From positions 1,802,880 to 1,866,879 of the forward strand of contig NZ_CP080997.1 in NCBI RefSeq assembly GCF_019645815.1: DNA of 64,000 nt, read 5' to 3'. Positions 31,686 to 41,795 of the stretch are shown in pieces. The stretch comes from Mycolicibacter heraklionensis. Lineage in GTDB: Bacteria > Actinomycetota > Actinomycetes > Mycobacteriales > Mycobacteriaceae. Made by a program: the position numbers and the translations under genes. Each line of letters begins with the position of its first letter. Positions within the stretch are counted from its first letter, which is position 1. The notes under the pieces were generated by a model. It saw only the letters and a program-made list of their open reading frames with translations. It was not told where the DNA came from and made no database searches.

Positions 31686-32552
31686 TCAGTCCTCGCCGCG
31701 TGCCACCGGCCGGGACGGATCCGCACTCCACTGCGACCACGACCCCGGGAACATGGCCGCGGAGCGGCCGGCGGCGGCCAGCGCCGCCACGATCACCGTG
31801 GCGCTGATCCCCGAACCGCAGTAGGTCCCCACCGTGTCGTCGGCGCCGACACCGCGGTCGGCCAGCAGTCCGGCGATCGCGTCGTCGGGCAGGAAGGTTC
31901 CGTCGGCGGCCAGCAGGGCGGTGAACGGCAGGTTCTTCGCGCCCGGAATGTGACCGGCGGCCGCATCGATCGGCTCCACCTCGGCACGGAACCGCTCCGG
32001 GGCGCGGGCGTCGAGCAGTGCCACCGAGCCGGTGCGGGCGGCTTCGCCCGTCTCGTCGGCGGTCAGCGTCGGCCGCAGGCCCTCATAGAGGTCCTCGGGC
32101 AGCAGGGTGACGTTGCCCGGTTCGGGGGAGACCTCGCCGGTCTGCAACTCGCCGCCGGCTGCCGTCCACGCCGACAGGCCGCCGTCGAGAATGCGCACAT
32201 CGGCCACCCCGGAGGTGGTCAGCAACCACCACAGTCGCCCGGATGCGGCCCGGTTCCAGTCGTCGTAGACCACCACCGGCTGGTTGCGCCGCACCCCCCA
32301 TCGGCGGGCGGCGGCCTCCAGATTGCGTCCGGTCGGCAGCGGGTGCCGACCACGGTCGGGCACGGTGTGGTCGGACAACTCGTCTTCGAGTGAGACGTAC
32401 ACCGCACCCGGAAGGTGGCCGTGAAGATATGCCTGATGCCCGTCCGGTGCCTCCAGGCTCCAGCGGACGTCGAGGACGGTCACCGGATCACCGGCCCGCA
32501 GGAGCTCGGTGAGCTCCGCGGCGGTGATCAGGACCTTGTTGCGCGGGCCCAC
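31686..32552 (-). CDS. sseB: Thiosulfate/3-mercaptopyruvate sulfurtransferase SseB-like
   Basis: The protein has 288 residues and two tandem rhodanese domains. The inactive N-terminal domain has the typical ITAAELTELL and LDVRW, and the C-terminal domain has the catalytic loop YCGSGIS with Cys245. The family transfers sulfur from thiosulfate or mercaptopyruvate to a thiol or cyanide. The sequence follows mycobacterial SseB (Rv2291) closely (GRHPLPTG, VVVYDDWNRA, RILDGGL, GAVYVSLEDELSDHT). In H37Rv that gene lies elsewhere. Start at ATG 32552 (MGPRNKVLI). Confidence 0.9.
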   Translation of the reverse strand: MGPRNKVLITAAELTELLRAGDPVTVLDVRWSLEAPDGHQAYLHGHLPGAVYVSLEDELSDHTVPDRGRHPLPTGRNLEAAARRWGVRRNQPVVVYDDWNRAASGRLWWLLTTSGVADVRILDGGLSAWTAAGGELQTGEVSPEPGNVTLLPEDLYEGLRPTLTADETGEAARTGSVALLDARAPERFRAEVEPIDAAAGHIPGAKNLPFTALLAADGTFLPDDAIAGLLADRGVGADDTVGTYCGSGISATVIVAALAAAGRSAAMFPGSWSQWSADPSRPVARGED

Positions 32553-32565
32553 CGCGGGGATCCGC

Positions 32566-32904
32566 TCAGTAGTTGTTGCAGGAGCCGGCGACCGAGGTGA
32601 TGGTGTCCATGTACTGCTGGGCCGCCGGCATGGTCCGGAGCTGAGCGGCCTGTTCCTGGCGCTGAGCGGGGGTGGAGCTCAAAAAGCTCTGCAGGATGCT
32701 GCCGACCATCGGATTTGCGTTGAGCTTGGCTGCGGCAGCGGGGTTCTCCGCGTTCAGTGCCGCGGTCACCTGCGAGTACGTGCAGGTGGTGTTGATTACC
32801 GAGTCGAGGTCGGGGGCCGCGGCGGCGAAACCGGCTCCGGCGGAGAGCGCTACAGCCGCGCTGCCAGCTGCGACAGCGAATCTGGTCAACGACAGAGAGG
32901 CCAT
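32566..32904 (-). CDS. TB8.4-like secreted protein (hemophore-related family)
   Basis: The protein has 112 residues with a signal peptide (about 29 residues, cleavage likely after FAAAA) and a small helical mature domain. VINTTCTYSQVTAALNAENP at the start and VAGSCNNY at the end match the mycobacterial Rv1174c/TB8.4 antigen family, sometimes grouped with heme-binding Rv0203-like proteins. The two cysteines near the ends probably form one disulfide. The ATG at 32904 has AAAGG upstream and is preferred to one 18 nt earlier. A role in heme handling is a family-level suggestion only. Confidence 0.82.
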   Translation of the reverse strand: MASLSLTRFAVAAGSAAVALSAGAGFAAAAPDLDSVINTTCTYSQVTAALNAENPAAAAKLNANPMVGSILQSFLSSTPAQRQEQAAQLRTMPAAQQYMDTITSVAGSCNNY

Positions 32905-33026
32905 TTTGTGGACGCCTTTCACCAGTGCACCTTTTCGGGGATGCGGAGACCTACTTGAAGACGGGCCAAGCTTAGCGGACCTCCGCTTAACCCGCTGAAG
33001 TCGCAGCTAGCGGCGTTCTGGGCGGC

Positions 33027-34475
33027 TCACGAGCCGTGGCCGGGCTCGGTACGCCACCACGGCGTGGGTTGCCGGGCCGCCCAGCCGTTGATGCCCTCCA
33101 GCTCAGCGGCCAGCGACACCAATAAGCCGTCGCTGTTGGCCGGCCCCATCAACTGCACGCCGATCGGCAGCCCTTCGGAGGTGAACCCGGCCGGCACGTT
33201 GATCGACGGCCAACCCAGCAGGTTCCACGGCCAGGTCACCGGGCAGGCCGCGATCATGGTGCGGTCGGTCTCCCAGCTGCCCAGGTCGTCGAACGTGTGC
33301 ACCAGTGGTGGCGGCTGGGCGGTGGTGGGCGCCAGCACCACGTCGACGATGCGGAAGATCGAGCCCACCCGGCGCTGATCCCGGGTCTCGTGAGCGCGGG
33401 CCTTGCGCAGCACGGCCTGCGACAGCAGCCGGCCGGTGCGCATGTTGGCCAATGTCCGCGGGTCGAGGTTGACGGCGCCACCGAGGCCGTTGGCGGCGGT
33501 CAACACTCCGGCGGTGGACCGGGACAGGAAATTCCACGACAGTCGCAGCCCGTAGTCGGGGTTCCCGGGAACCACGGTGTGCCCGAGCAGGCGCAGCTGC
33601 TCGGCGGTGCGTTCCAGCGCCGCCCTGATCTCCGGATCCAGCCGAGCCGGGAACCCGGTGTAGGGGAACCGCGTCGACAGCGCGATACGCAGTTGCCCCG
33701 GAGCGGTCCGCACATAGTCCGAGACCGCCAGCGGCGGCGGTTTGTGCAGGTCTCCGTCGGCGTTGCCGGAGACCGCGTCCAGCACCAGCGCCGCGTCCTC
33801 GACGGTGCGAGCCAGCACCCCGTTGACGGTGAGCCCGTTGAACGCCTCCGGCAGCGGCCAGGTGGAGATGCGGCCGCGCTGCGGCTTGATGCCGACCAGG
33901 TGCGTCCACGCGGCGGGGATGCGCACGCTGCCGGCTCCGTCGGATCCGATTGCCGCGGCGACCAGGCCCGCGGCCACCGCGGCGGCGCTGCCCCCCGACG
34001 ACCCACCGGGGGTGTGCCGGCGAGACCAGGGATTGCGGGTGTGGCCGAACCCGGGGCCGCTGGTGAAAGGCCACTGGCCCAACTCGCAGGTGTTGGTCTT
34101 GCCGACGATCACCGCGCCGGCGGCCCGCAGGCGGCGCACCACCTCCGCGTCGTGGCCGGCGGGCTCGACGTACCCGGAGGTGCCGAACGAGGTGGCCACA
34201 CCCGCGATATCGGTGTCGTCTTTGACCGCGATCGGGATGCCCAGCAGCGGGGCGCGGTGGCCCGCGGCCCGACGCCGGTCGGCTTCGGCGGCGCTGACCA
34301 GCGCCGACTCGGTGAACACCACCCGGAAGGCGTTCAGGGTGGACTGGCTGGCGTCGATGGCGTGCAGCGCCCGGCGCACCAGGTCGACAGAGGTCGCCTC
34401 GCCGCTGGCCAGCTGGTAGAGCTGCTCGGTGAGGGTGGGGAAGCGGGTGCCGGACGCCGCGGGCGGGTGGGTCAT
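33027..34475 (-). CDS. amiA2: Amidase AmiA2-like
   Basis: The protein has 482 residues of the amidase-signature family. The Ser-cisSer-Lys triad is visible: Lys85 in PIAVKDDTD, the cis-Ser in PGGSSGGSAAA (~157-166) and nucleophile Ser183 in GSDGAGSVRIP. Such enzymes hydrolyse carboxamides to acid and ammonia. The opposite orientation to recO and the position before it match H37Rv amiA2 (Rv2363). The recO start is 74 bp away, so the two share a divergent promoter region. Confidence 0.92.
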   Translation of the reverse strand: MTHPPAASGTRFPTLTEQLYQLASGEATSVDLVRRALHAIDASQSTLNAFRVVFTESALVSAAEADRRRAAGHRAPLLGIPIAVKDDTDIAGVATSFGTSGYVEPAGHDAEVVRRLRAAGAVIVGKTNTCELGQWPFTSGPGFGHTRNPWSRRHTPGGSSGGSAAAVAAGLVAAAIGSDGAGSVRIPAAWTHLVGIKPQRGRISTWPLPEAFNGLTVNGVLARTVEDAALVLDAVSGNADGDLHKPPPLAVSDYVRTAPGQLRIALSTRFPYTGFPARLDPEIRAALERTAEQLRLLGHTVVPGNPDYGLRLSWNFLSRSTAGVLTAANGLGGAVNLDPRTLANMRTGRLLSQAVLRKARAHETRDQRRVGSIFRIVDVVLAPTTAQPPPLVHTFDDLGSWETDRTMIAACPVTWPWNLLGWPSINVPAGFTSEGLPIGVQLMGPANSDGLLVSLAAELEGINGWAARQPTPWWRTEPGHGS

Positions 34476-34549
34476 CGGTGATGAGAGTATCGGCGTGCCA
34501 CGCCGGTGGGTGTCCTCGAAACACCCCCTCGCGATGCGAAACTGGTCCG

Positions 34550-35353
34550 ATGCGGCTGTACCGGGACCGGGCGGTGGTGCTGCGCCAGCACAAGCTCGGC
34601 GAAGCCGACCGGATCGTCACTTTGCTCACCCGCGACCACGGGCTGGTCCGCGCGGTGGCCAAGGGGGTGCGTCGTACCCGCAGCAAGTTCGGCGCCCGGC
34701 TGGAGCCGTTCGCCCACATCGACGTGCAGCTGCACCCCGGCCGCAACCTCGACATCGTCACCCAGGTGGTGTCGGTGGACGCGTTCGCCACCGACATCGT
34801 CAGCGACTACGGCCGCTACACCTGCGCCTGCGTGATCTTGGAGACCGCGGAACGCCTGGCCGGTGCCGAGCGGGCCCCGGCGACGGCGTTGCACCGGCTC
34901 ACCGTCGGTGCGCTGCGCGCGGTGGCCGACGGCCGGCGCTCCCGTGAGCTGGTGCTGGACGCCTATCTGCTGCGTGCCATGTCGGTGGCCGGGTGGGCGC
35001 CGGCACTGACCGAGTGCGCCCGTTGCGCCACCCCCGGTCCGCACCGGGCATTTCACGTCGCGGCCGGTGGCAGCGTCTGCGGGCACTGCCGCCCGGCTGG
35101 TTCGACCACCCCGCCGATGGGTGTGCTGGATCTGATGTCGGCGTTGCACGACGGCGACTGGGAGGTCGCCGAGCTTTCCACGGCGGCGCATCGCAGCCAT
35201 GCCAGCGGATTGGTGGCCGCGCATCTGCAGTGGCACCTGGAGCGCCGGCTGCGGACGTTGCCGTTGGTGGAGCGGGTTCAGCATCGGCCGGCCGGGCACG
35301 ACGTCGAGGCTGAAGTTGAGGTTCAGCCCCAGGCCACCGGCAGCGACGGCTGA
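34550..35353 (+). CDS. recO: DNA repair protein RecO
   Basis: The protein has 267 residues. An N-terminal OB-fold (RLYRDRAVVLRQHKLGEADR, GLVRAVAKGVRRTRSKFG) is followed by a helical domain and a zinc-like cluster CARCATPG with CGHCRPAG. RecO loads RecA onto SSB-coated single strands with RecR. The ATG at 34550 (MRLYRD) matches the family; an ATG 72 nt earlier reads unrelated sequence. The orthologue in H37Rv is Rv2362c, followed there by uppS; here two extra genes intervene. Confidence 0.95.
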   Translation: MRLYRDRAVVLRQHKLGEADRIVTLLTRDHGLVRAVAKGVRRTRSKFGARLEPFAHIDVQLHPGRNLDIVTQVVSVDAFATDIVSDYGRYTCACVILETAERLAGAERAPATALHRLTVGALRAVADGRRSRELVLDAYLLRAMSVAGWAPALTECARCATPGPHRAFHVAAGGSVCGHCRPAGSTTPPMGVLDLMSALHDGDWEVAELSTAAHRSHASGLVAAHLQWHLERRLRTLPLVERVQHRPAGHDVEAEVEVQPQATGSDG

Positions 35354-35465
35354 TCGCACCGGGCGCCGACCTGGGGATTGTGTCCGTTTCGGTGGACTAT
35401 GCGGGTGTCAGCGGTACGCTGATGCGACTTCACGATCCCTAGGTTTAATCAGGAAGGCAGGCCGA

Positions 35466-36008
35466 ATGTTTCACGACACCGGGTGGGGGCGCTGGGCGCA
35501 CAGGACGACACCGGGCTACGGAGCCGGTATCGGTGCGGCGGCCGGGGCGCTACTCGTCGTGGGAATGATCCCGGCCGTGGCTTCCTGCGCGCGGGCCGCC
35601 GAACCCGGCCCGGCTGCCGGGATCACGGCGCCGTTGCCGTCGAACGGCCCCGGTGCTGATGGTGCCGATGGCGCTGACGGCGCCAACGGAGCTGATGGCG
35701 CTCCCGGGGCTGACGGTGCCCCCGGCGCCGGTGGCCTGGGCGGCCAGGGCGGTAAGGGCGGCCAGGGCGGTAAAGGTGGTCAGGGCGGCAAGGGTGGTGC
35801 CGGTGGCCAAGGCGGTAAGGGCGGCGCAGGCGGCCGGGGCGGTGACGGCGGCCACGGCGGTGCGGGCGGTGCCGGTGGTGCCGGTGGTGCTGCGGGGCCG
35901 GGCGGCCAGCCCGGCGAGGGCGGTGCCGGCGGTCTGGGCGGCGCTCCCGGACCGGGCGGAACCCCGGGCCAGCCCGGACAGCCGGGTCAGCCCGGGCGTG
36001 CCGGCTGA
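35466..36008 (+). CDS. Secreted collagen-like Gly-X-Y repeat protein
   Basis: The protein has 180 residues. A basic N-terminus and a hydrophobic stretch (GIGAAAGALLVVGMIPAVAS, about 22-41) form a signal peptide or anchor; cleavage near ARAAE is likely. After a short Pro/Gly linker the chain is 39 uninterrupted Gly-X-Y triplets to the C-terminus: first GAD/GAN/GAP, then GKG/GQG/GAG, then GPG/GQP. This is collagen-like periodicity rather than the GGA/GGN pattern of PE_PGRS proteins, and no PE domain is present. AGGAAGG precedes the ATG. The function is unknown; a surface fibre or adhesin is possible. It is not between recO and uppS in H37Rv. Confidence 0.82.
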   Translation: MFHDTGWGRWAHRTTPGYGAGIGAAAGALLVVGMIPAVASCARAAEPGPAAGITAPLPSNGPGADGADGADGANGADGAPGADGAPGAGGLGGQGGKGGQGGKGGQGGKGGAGGQGGKGGAGGRGGDGGHGGAGGAGGAGGAAGPGGQPGEGGAGGLGGAPGPGGTPGQPGQPGQPGRAG

Positions 36009-36100
36009 CTCAGCCGCAACCGATCGTTCCGGTGCGTCGGGCTCTCCACTCGGAGTCTGCTCCCGGCGCGCCGGCACAAACAGCCCCCGCTAAAGTCTGA

Positions 36101-37363
<1,263 letters not shown>

Positions 37364-37445
37364 TCGTCGGTATGGCCGGTAAGCCGCCGCGGCGACCGCA
37401 TGGTCGCCGCAGGCGGCGCCGGCCCGGTCGGGCAGGATAGGGCGC

Positions 37446-38333
37446 ATGGTGTTGAATCGGGCCAATCGGAAGGCTGCCTTCCCGCAACTGCCCGCGGCAC
37501 CCGACGACTATCCGGTGTTCCCGGACAAGTCCACCTGGCCGGTGGTCTTCCCGCAGCTGCCCTCGCCGCCGGGCGGTGGGCCGTGCCGCCCCCCGCAGCA
37601 CACCTCCAAGGCCGTCGCCCCGCAGATCCCCGCCGAGGCGCTGCCCAACCACGTTGCCGTCGTCATGGACGGCAACGGCCGCTGGGCGACCCAGCGCGGG
37701 TTGGGTCGCACCGAGGGGCACAAGATGGGCGAGGCGGTGCTGATCGACATCACCTGCGGCGCCATCGAACTCGGTATCAAGTGGCTGACCGTGTACGCGT
37801 TCTCCACCGAGAACTGGAAGCGCTCGGCTGAAGAGGTCCGCTTCCTGATGGGCTTCAACCGCGAGGTGGTGCGTCGGCGCCGGGAGAACCTCAACGCGAT
37901 GGGCGTGCGGATGCGCTGGGTGGGTTCGCGGCCGAAGATGTGGCGCAGCGTGATCAAAGAATTCGAGATCGCCGAAGCCATGACCGTCGGCAACGACGTC
38001 ATCACCATCAATTACTGCGTCAACTACGGTGGGCGCACCGAGATCGCCGAAGCCGCACAGGCCATCGCCCGGGAGGCGGTGGCGGGCAAGCTGAACCCGA
38101 GCCGGATCAACGAGGCCACCATCGCGCGGCATCTGCACCGGCCCGACATGCCCGACGTCGATTTGCTGATCCGCACCTCGGGCGAGCAGCGGTCGTCCAA
38201 CTTCATGCTGTGGCAGGCGGCCTACGCCGAGTACATCTTTCAAGAGAAGCTGTGGCCGGACTACGACCGCCGCGACCTGTGGGAGGCCTGCGAGCAGTAC
38301 GCCTCGCGACAGCGCCGGTTCGGAACGGCGTGA
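37446..38333 (+). CDS. uppS: Decaprenyl (cis-polyprenyl) diphosphate synthase
   Basis: The protein has 295 residues. A ~70-residue N-terminal extension typical of mycobacteria ([16 protein letters not shown]) precedes the cis-prenyltransferase domain: [14 protein letters not shown] with the catalytic Asp, [14 protein letters not shown], and [16 protein letters not shown] near the C-terminus. It extends an allylic diphosphate with isopentenyl units to the decaprenyl carrier used for arabinogalactan and peptidoglycan precursors. The orthologue is H37Rv Rv2361c. The stop overlaps the next gene's start (TGATG). Confidence 0.96.
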   Translation: MVLNRANRKAAFPQLPAAPDDYPVFPDKSTWPVVFPQLPSPPGGGPCRPPQHTSKAVAPQIPAEALPNHVAVVMDGNGRWATQRGLGRTEGHKMGEAVLIDITCGAIELGIKWLTVYAFSTENWKRSAEEVRFLMGFNREVVRRRRENLNAMGVRMRWVGSRPKMWRSVIKEFEIAEAMTVGNDVITINYCVNYGGRTEIAEAAQAIAREAVAGKLNPSRINEATIARHLHRPDMPDVDLLIRTSGEQRSSNFMLWQAAYAEYIFQEKLWPDYDRRDLWEACEQYASRQRRFGTA

Positions 38334-38722
38334 TGACGGCACTGGCCGACCGCCTTGCCGCGGTGCTCGCCGAGGTGCTGGCCGTTGATGCCGAGCCCGA
38401 CGGTGCGCTGACCGTCCGCCACGACGGGACGCTGGCGTCGTTGCGGGTGGTGCCGATCGCCGAGGATCTCGAGCTGGTGTCGCTCACCCAGATCCTGGCG
38501 TGGGATCTGCCGCTGACCGAGAAGCTGCGCGAGCGTGCTGCCGAGCAGGCGAACCTCAGCCAGCTCGGGACCGTCACCCTGGTCGAGAAGGACGCCGAGT
38601 CCGCAGATGTGATGCTGCGCTACAACTTTCCCGGATCGGGCCTGACCGACGACGCGTTGCGCACGCTGGTCCTGTTGGTGTTGGCCAAAGGCGTCGACGT
38701 CCGGGATGCACTCAGCGCCTGA
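38333..38722 (+). CDS. Conserved hypothetical protein, Rv2360c position
   Basis: The protein has 129 residues, small and acidic, with an alternating alpha/beta pattern like bacterial chaperone-like folds (YbjN or type III chaperone type), a comparison by pattern only. It begins one base inside the uppS stop, so it is coupled to uppS, and it ends convergently 12 bp before zur. Position and size match H37Rv Rv2360c. No catalytic motif, signal peptide or membrane segment is visible. Confidence 0.78.
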   Translation: MTALADRLAAVLAEVLAVDAEPDGALTVRHDGTLASLRVVPIAEDLELVSLTQILAWDLPLTEKLRERAAEQANLSQLGTVTLVEKDAESADVMLRYNFPGSGLTDDALRTLVLLVLAKGVDVRDALSA

Positions 38723-38734
38723 GGAGTGCGGGGC

Positions 38735-39127
38735 TCACTTGCGGCAGTCGGCGCAGGTGCCGAAGATCTCGATGGTGTGGCCCACGTCGGAGTAATTGTG
38801 TTCGGCGGCGATGCGGGCCGCCCACTCCTCGACTTCGCGATCGCCCACTTCGACGGTGGCCCCGCAGTCCCGACACACCAGGTGGTGGTGATGATGATCG
38901 GAGCAACGCCGGTACACCGATTCGCCGGTGTCGGAACGCAGCGTGTCGACCTGGCCGGCCGAGGCCATCGCCTGCAACGTGCGATAGACGGTGGTCAGTC
39001 CGATGTTCTCGCCACGCTCACGCAGCGCGTCGTGCAGCTCCTGCGCCGACCGGAAATCGTCGACGGTCTCCAGCAACGCCGAAATCGCCGCCCGCTGCCG
39101 GGTGGAGCGCACGCCGGGGGCGGTCAA
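38735..39127 (-). CDS. zur: Zinc uptake regulator Zur (FurB)
   Basis: The protein has 130 residues of the Fur family. The winged helix contains RSAQELHDALRERGENIGLTT and VYRTLQ; zinc sites are in the HHHHHLVCRDCG segment and the C-terminal FGTCADCRK (two CxxC pairs for the structural zinc). Zur represses zinc-uptake and paralogous ribosomal genes when zinc is plentiful. The start is TTG at 39127, overlapping the smtB stop (TTGA); the residues after it match mycobacterial FurB, which supports this start. It is co-transcribed with smtB as in H37Rv Rv2358-Rv2359. Confidence 0.95.
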   Translation of the reverse strand: MTAPGVRSTRQRAAISALLETVDDFRSAQELHDALRERGENIGLTTVYRTLQAMASAGQVDTLRSDTGESVYRRCSDHHHHHLVCRDCGATVEVGDREVEEWAARIAAEHNYSDVGHTIEIFGTCADCRK

Positions 39128-39480
39128 CGGTCCTCACCGGCATGGGCCACGGCGTCGATGGCGATGTGCGCCAGGTGATGATCGGCCAGCCGGTAGAGCA
39201 CTTCGCGGCCGGAACGTTCCCCGGCGACCACCCCGGCTGCCTTGAGGATCTTGAGGTGCTGACTGACCAGCGGCTGGGGCACCCCCAGCGCGTCGACGAG
39301 CTCGTGCACGCAGCGTTGCGACTCCCGCAGTTGCAACACGATCGCGATGCGCACCGGGGCGGCCAGCGCGCGGAGCAATTCCCCGGCGGCGTCGAGGATC
39401 TCTCGCGGCGGTGTCGCGGGGAAGGCAGGACCGCTGTGTTGGTGGCCGTCGGCCATCAGACCCGACGCTGAGGAGGGCAC
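39124..39480 (-). CDS. smtB: Zinc-responsive ArsR-family repressor SmtB
   Basis: The protein has 118 residues. The ArsR winged helix (CVHELVDALGVPQPLVSQHL, LKILKAAGVV, GREVLYRLAD) is followed by a C-terminal helix with DHHLAH and HAGED, the alpha-5 metal site. Zinc releases SmtB from DNA and derepresses smtB-zur. The GTG at 39480 is chosen because GGAGGTGG lies about 7 nt upstream; an ATG at 39510 lies inside a palindromic operator-like site and has no ribosome site. zur follows with a 4-nt overlap. Confidence 0.93.
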   Translation of the reverse strand: MPSSASGLMADGHQHSGPAFPATPPREILDAAGELLRALAAPVRIAIVLQLRESQRCVHELVDALGVPQPLVSQHLKILKAAGVVAGERSGREVLYRLADHHLAHIAIDAVAHAGEDR

Positions 39481-39500
39481 AGCACCACCTCCGGACGCGT

Positions 39501-39515
39501 TGGAAATCATTTTCA
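39501..39515. promoter_or_regulatory. Zur-box-like palindrome upstream of smtB-zur
   Basis: TGGAAATCATTTTCA is a 15-bp near-palindrome with only one mismatched pair outside the centre. It fits the actinobacterial Zur box pattern TGAAAATnATTTTCA. It lies 21 bp upstream of the chosen smtB start. The consensus is recalled from the literature; binding is inference. Confidence 0.6.
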
Positions 39516-39532
39516 GCTGGCATCCACTGTTC

Positions 39533-39550
39533 CATGCGTGATGACGCATG
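39533..39550. promoter_or_regulatory. Inverted repeat between smtB and glyS, candidate SmtB operator
   Basis: CATGCGT-GATG-ACGCATG has perfect 7-bp arms around a 4-bp spacer. It sits 53 bp upstream of the smtB start in the divergent smtB/glyS region. An autoregulatory SmtB site is expected here, and this is the best inverted repeat in the interval. Confidence 0.6.
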
Positions 39551-39642
39551 TCAAAGAACTCCGGCGGTATCGATACGATGACTGATGTTTTGCGTGTCGG
39601 CGTTGCCGGCGCGGTCCCGTCCAGACAGGAGAGCACCCCCTC

Positions 39643-41025
39643 GTGGCGTCCATCATCGACACCGTTGCCAATCTGGCCAAGCGACGCGGCCTGGTCTTCC
39701 AGTCGGGCGAAATCTACGGCGGCACAAAGTCGGCGTGGGACTACGGCCCACTCGGGGTGGAGCTCAAGGAGAACATCAAGCGCCAGTGGTGGCGCTCGGT
39801 CGTGACCTCCCGCGACGACGTCGTCGGCTTGGACAGTGCGATCATCCTGCCGCGTCAGGTGTGGGTGGCCTCCGGGCACGTCGCGGTGTTCAACGACCCG
39901 CTGGTGGAGTGCCTCAACTGCCACAAGCGGCACCGGCAGGATCACATGCAGGAAGCGGTGGCACTGAAAAAGGGGGGTAACCCTGACGACGTGCCGATGA
40001 GCGAGATCGCCTGTCCGGACTGCGGTACCAAGGGCGAGTGGACCGAGCCCCGTGACTTCAACATGATGCTCAAGACCTACCTGGGCCCGATCGAGTCCGA
40101 AGAGGGCCTGCACTACCTGCGGCCCGAGACGGCACAGGGCATCTTCGTCAACTTCGCCAACGTGGTGACCACGGCACGTCGCAAGCCGCCGTTCGGAATC
40201 GGCCAGATCGGCAAGAGTTTCCGCAACGAGATCACTCCCGGCAACTTCATCTTCCGGACCCGCGAGTTCGAGCAGATGGAGATGGAGTTCTTCGTCGAAC
40301 CGTCCACGGCCAAGGAGTGGCACCAGTACTGGATCGACGCGCGCCTGCAGTGGTACGTCGACCTGGGCATCAAGCGTGAGAACCTGCGCCTCTACGAACA
40401 CCCGCTCGAGAAGCTGTCGCACTACTCCGCCGGCACCACCGACATCGAGTACAAGTTCGGTTTCGCCGGGAACCCGTGGGGTGAGCTGGAGGGCATCGCC
40501 AACCGCACCAACTTCGACCTGACCACGCACTCGGAGCATTCCGGTGTGGACCTGTCGTTCTACGACCAGGCATCCGACACCCGCTACGTGCCGTACGTGA
40601 TCGAACCGGCAGCCGGCCTGACCCGCTCGCTGATGGCCTTCCTGGTGGACTCGTACCACGAGGACGAGGCCCCCAACGCCAAGGGCGGGGTGGACAAGCG
40701 CACGGTGCTGCGGCTGGACCCGCGACTGGCGCCGGTCAAGGCCGCGGTGTTGCCGCTGTCGCGCAACGCGGACCTGTCGCCCAAGGCTCGGGACTTGGCC
40801 GCCGAGCTGCGCCAGTCCTGGAACGTGGAGTTCGACGACGCCGGGGCGGTCGGGCGGCGCTACCGGCGCCAGGACGAGATCGGCACCCCGTTCTGCATCA
40901 CGGTCGACTTCGACTCGCTCGAAGACCACGCCGTCACGGTGCGCGAGCGCGACACCATGTCTCAGGAGCGGGTGGCCATCGACGCGGTCTCCGACTACCT
41001 GGCCGTGCGCCTCAAGGGCTGCTGA
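39643..41025 (+). CDS. glyS: Glycyl-tRNA synthetase (class II, dimeric)
   Basis: The protein has 460 residues. Class II motifs are present: [20 protein letters not shown] (motif 2 region), [13 protein letters not shown], and [12 protein letters not shown] with the motif 3 arginine. A CxxC pair ([16 protein letters not shown]) forms a zinc knuckle. The enzyme charges tRNA-Gly. The GTG at 39643 begins MASIIDTV. The orthologue is H37Rv Rv2357c. The region between its promoter and smtB holds two operator-like palindromes. It is convergent with a membrane protein gene 6 bp away. Confidence 0.96.
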   Translation: MASIIDTVANLAKRRGLVFQSGEIYGGTKSAWDYGPLGVELKENIKRQWWRSVVTSRDDVVGLDSAIILPRQVWVASGHVAVFNDPLVECLNCHKRHRQDHMQEAVALKKGGNPDDVPMSEIACPDCGTKGEWTEPRDFNMMLKTYLGPIESEEGLHYLRPETAQGIFVNFANVVTTARRKPPFGIGQIGKSFRNEITPGNFIFRTREFEQMEMEFFVEPSTAKEWHQYWIDARLQWYVDLGIKRENLRLYEHPLEKLSHYSAGTTDIEYKFGFAGNPWGELEGIANRTNFDLTTHSEHSGVDLSFYDQASDTRYVPYVIEPAAGLTRSLMAFLVDSYHEDEAPNAKGGVDKRTVLRLDPRLAPVKAAVLPLSRNADLSPKARDLAAELRQSWNVEFDDAGAVGRRYRRQDEIGTPFCITVDFDSLEDHAVTVRERDTMSQERVAIDAVSDYLAVRLKGC

Positions 41026-41031
41026 CCGACG

Positions 41032-41781
41032 TCAGTCCCCGGTGGCTTCGGGGGTTATCGGCCTGAACGGTTTGAACCACTCGGTCCGGGCCTGCCAGGA
41101 CCGCGCGGATGCGTAGGCGAAAGCCAGGCTGGCCGCCCCCGCGAAGATCCAGGTGGGCAGTGTGAGGGTACTTCCGATCAGCACGCTGATCAGCTGGTAG
41201 GACATGGCTGCGGCCTTCAGGGCGATCCAGGCCAGGTACTGTTCGGCGGACGACGTGGAGCGCGGATCGCTGCGCAGGGTCAGTAACACCCGGCCGGTGA
41301 GCCCGAACAGGTAGAGCGCGGAGAGGCAGATCAGCGTCCAGTACACGGTGAACCATGGGCCGCGGGTCGCGAAGACGTCCTGACACGGGGGCCGTCCCCG
41401 GTCAGCGATGAAGAACACGATGATCGCCAGCGGCAGAACCAATTTCAGCGGAGTCTTGATGTAGCGACGCTCCAACCGTTTGGCGCGGTCCTGATCGTCC
41501 AGTCGGGTCACCAGATGCCCGGACATAGTCACCACCGCGGCGAACATGCAGAGTGCAGCAAGCAGGCCGGCGACGTTCCACACCCCAAGCGCGCTGTGCA
41601 GGAGCGGGTCGAGAAGCCCCCACCCCACCGGTGACATGAGCACGACCGCGCCACCGATGAAGACCAGGATGCGGGAGGGATTGCTGTCCCAGCGTGACCC
41701 CCAGGTGTCGCGGCGGACCCACAGCGCGTAGCCGCACGCCACCAGGGGCACCACTACAGCGACGTTGACCAGACCCAGCAT
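41032..41781 (-). CDS. Multi-pass membrane protein, unrecognised
   Basis: The protein has 249 residues. About six or seven hydrophobic helices are visible (for example LVNVAVVVPLVACGYALWV, ILVFIGGAVVLMSPVGWGLL, LVLPLAIIVFFIAD, LICLSALYLFGLTGRVLL), with a basic cytoplasmic segment DDQDRAKRLERRYIK in the middle. No transporter or enzyme signature is recognised. In H37Rv the interval between glyS and the TPM gene holds PPE, plc and esx genes; here this is the only gene. Confidence 0.65.
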   Translation of the reverse strand: MLGLVNVAVVVPLVACGYALWVRRDTWGSRWDSNPSRILVFIGGAVVLMSPVGWGLLDPLLHSALGVWNVAGLLAALCMFAAVVTMSGHLVTRLDDQDRAKRLERRYIKTPLKLVLPLAIIVFFIADRGRPPCQDVFATRGPWFTVYWTLICLSALYLFGLTGRVLLTLRSDPRSTSSAEQYLAWIALKAAAMSYQLISVLIGSTLTLPTWIFAGAASLAFAYASARSWQARTEWFKPFRPITPEATGD

Positions 41782-41795
41782 GGTTTACCGGAGGG

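Noticed and set aside
35640..36008. PE_PGRS gene
   Set aside because: The glycine-rich chain is in strict Gly-X-Y triplets after a signal sequence and has no PE domain, so collagen-like is the better description.
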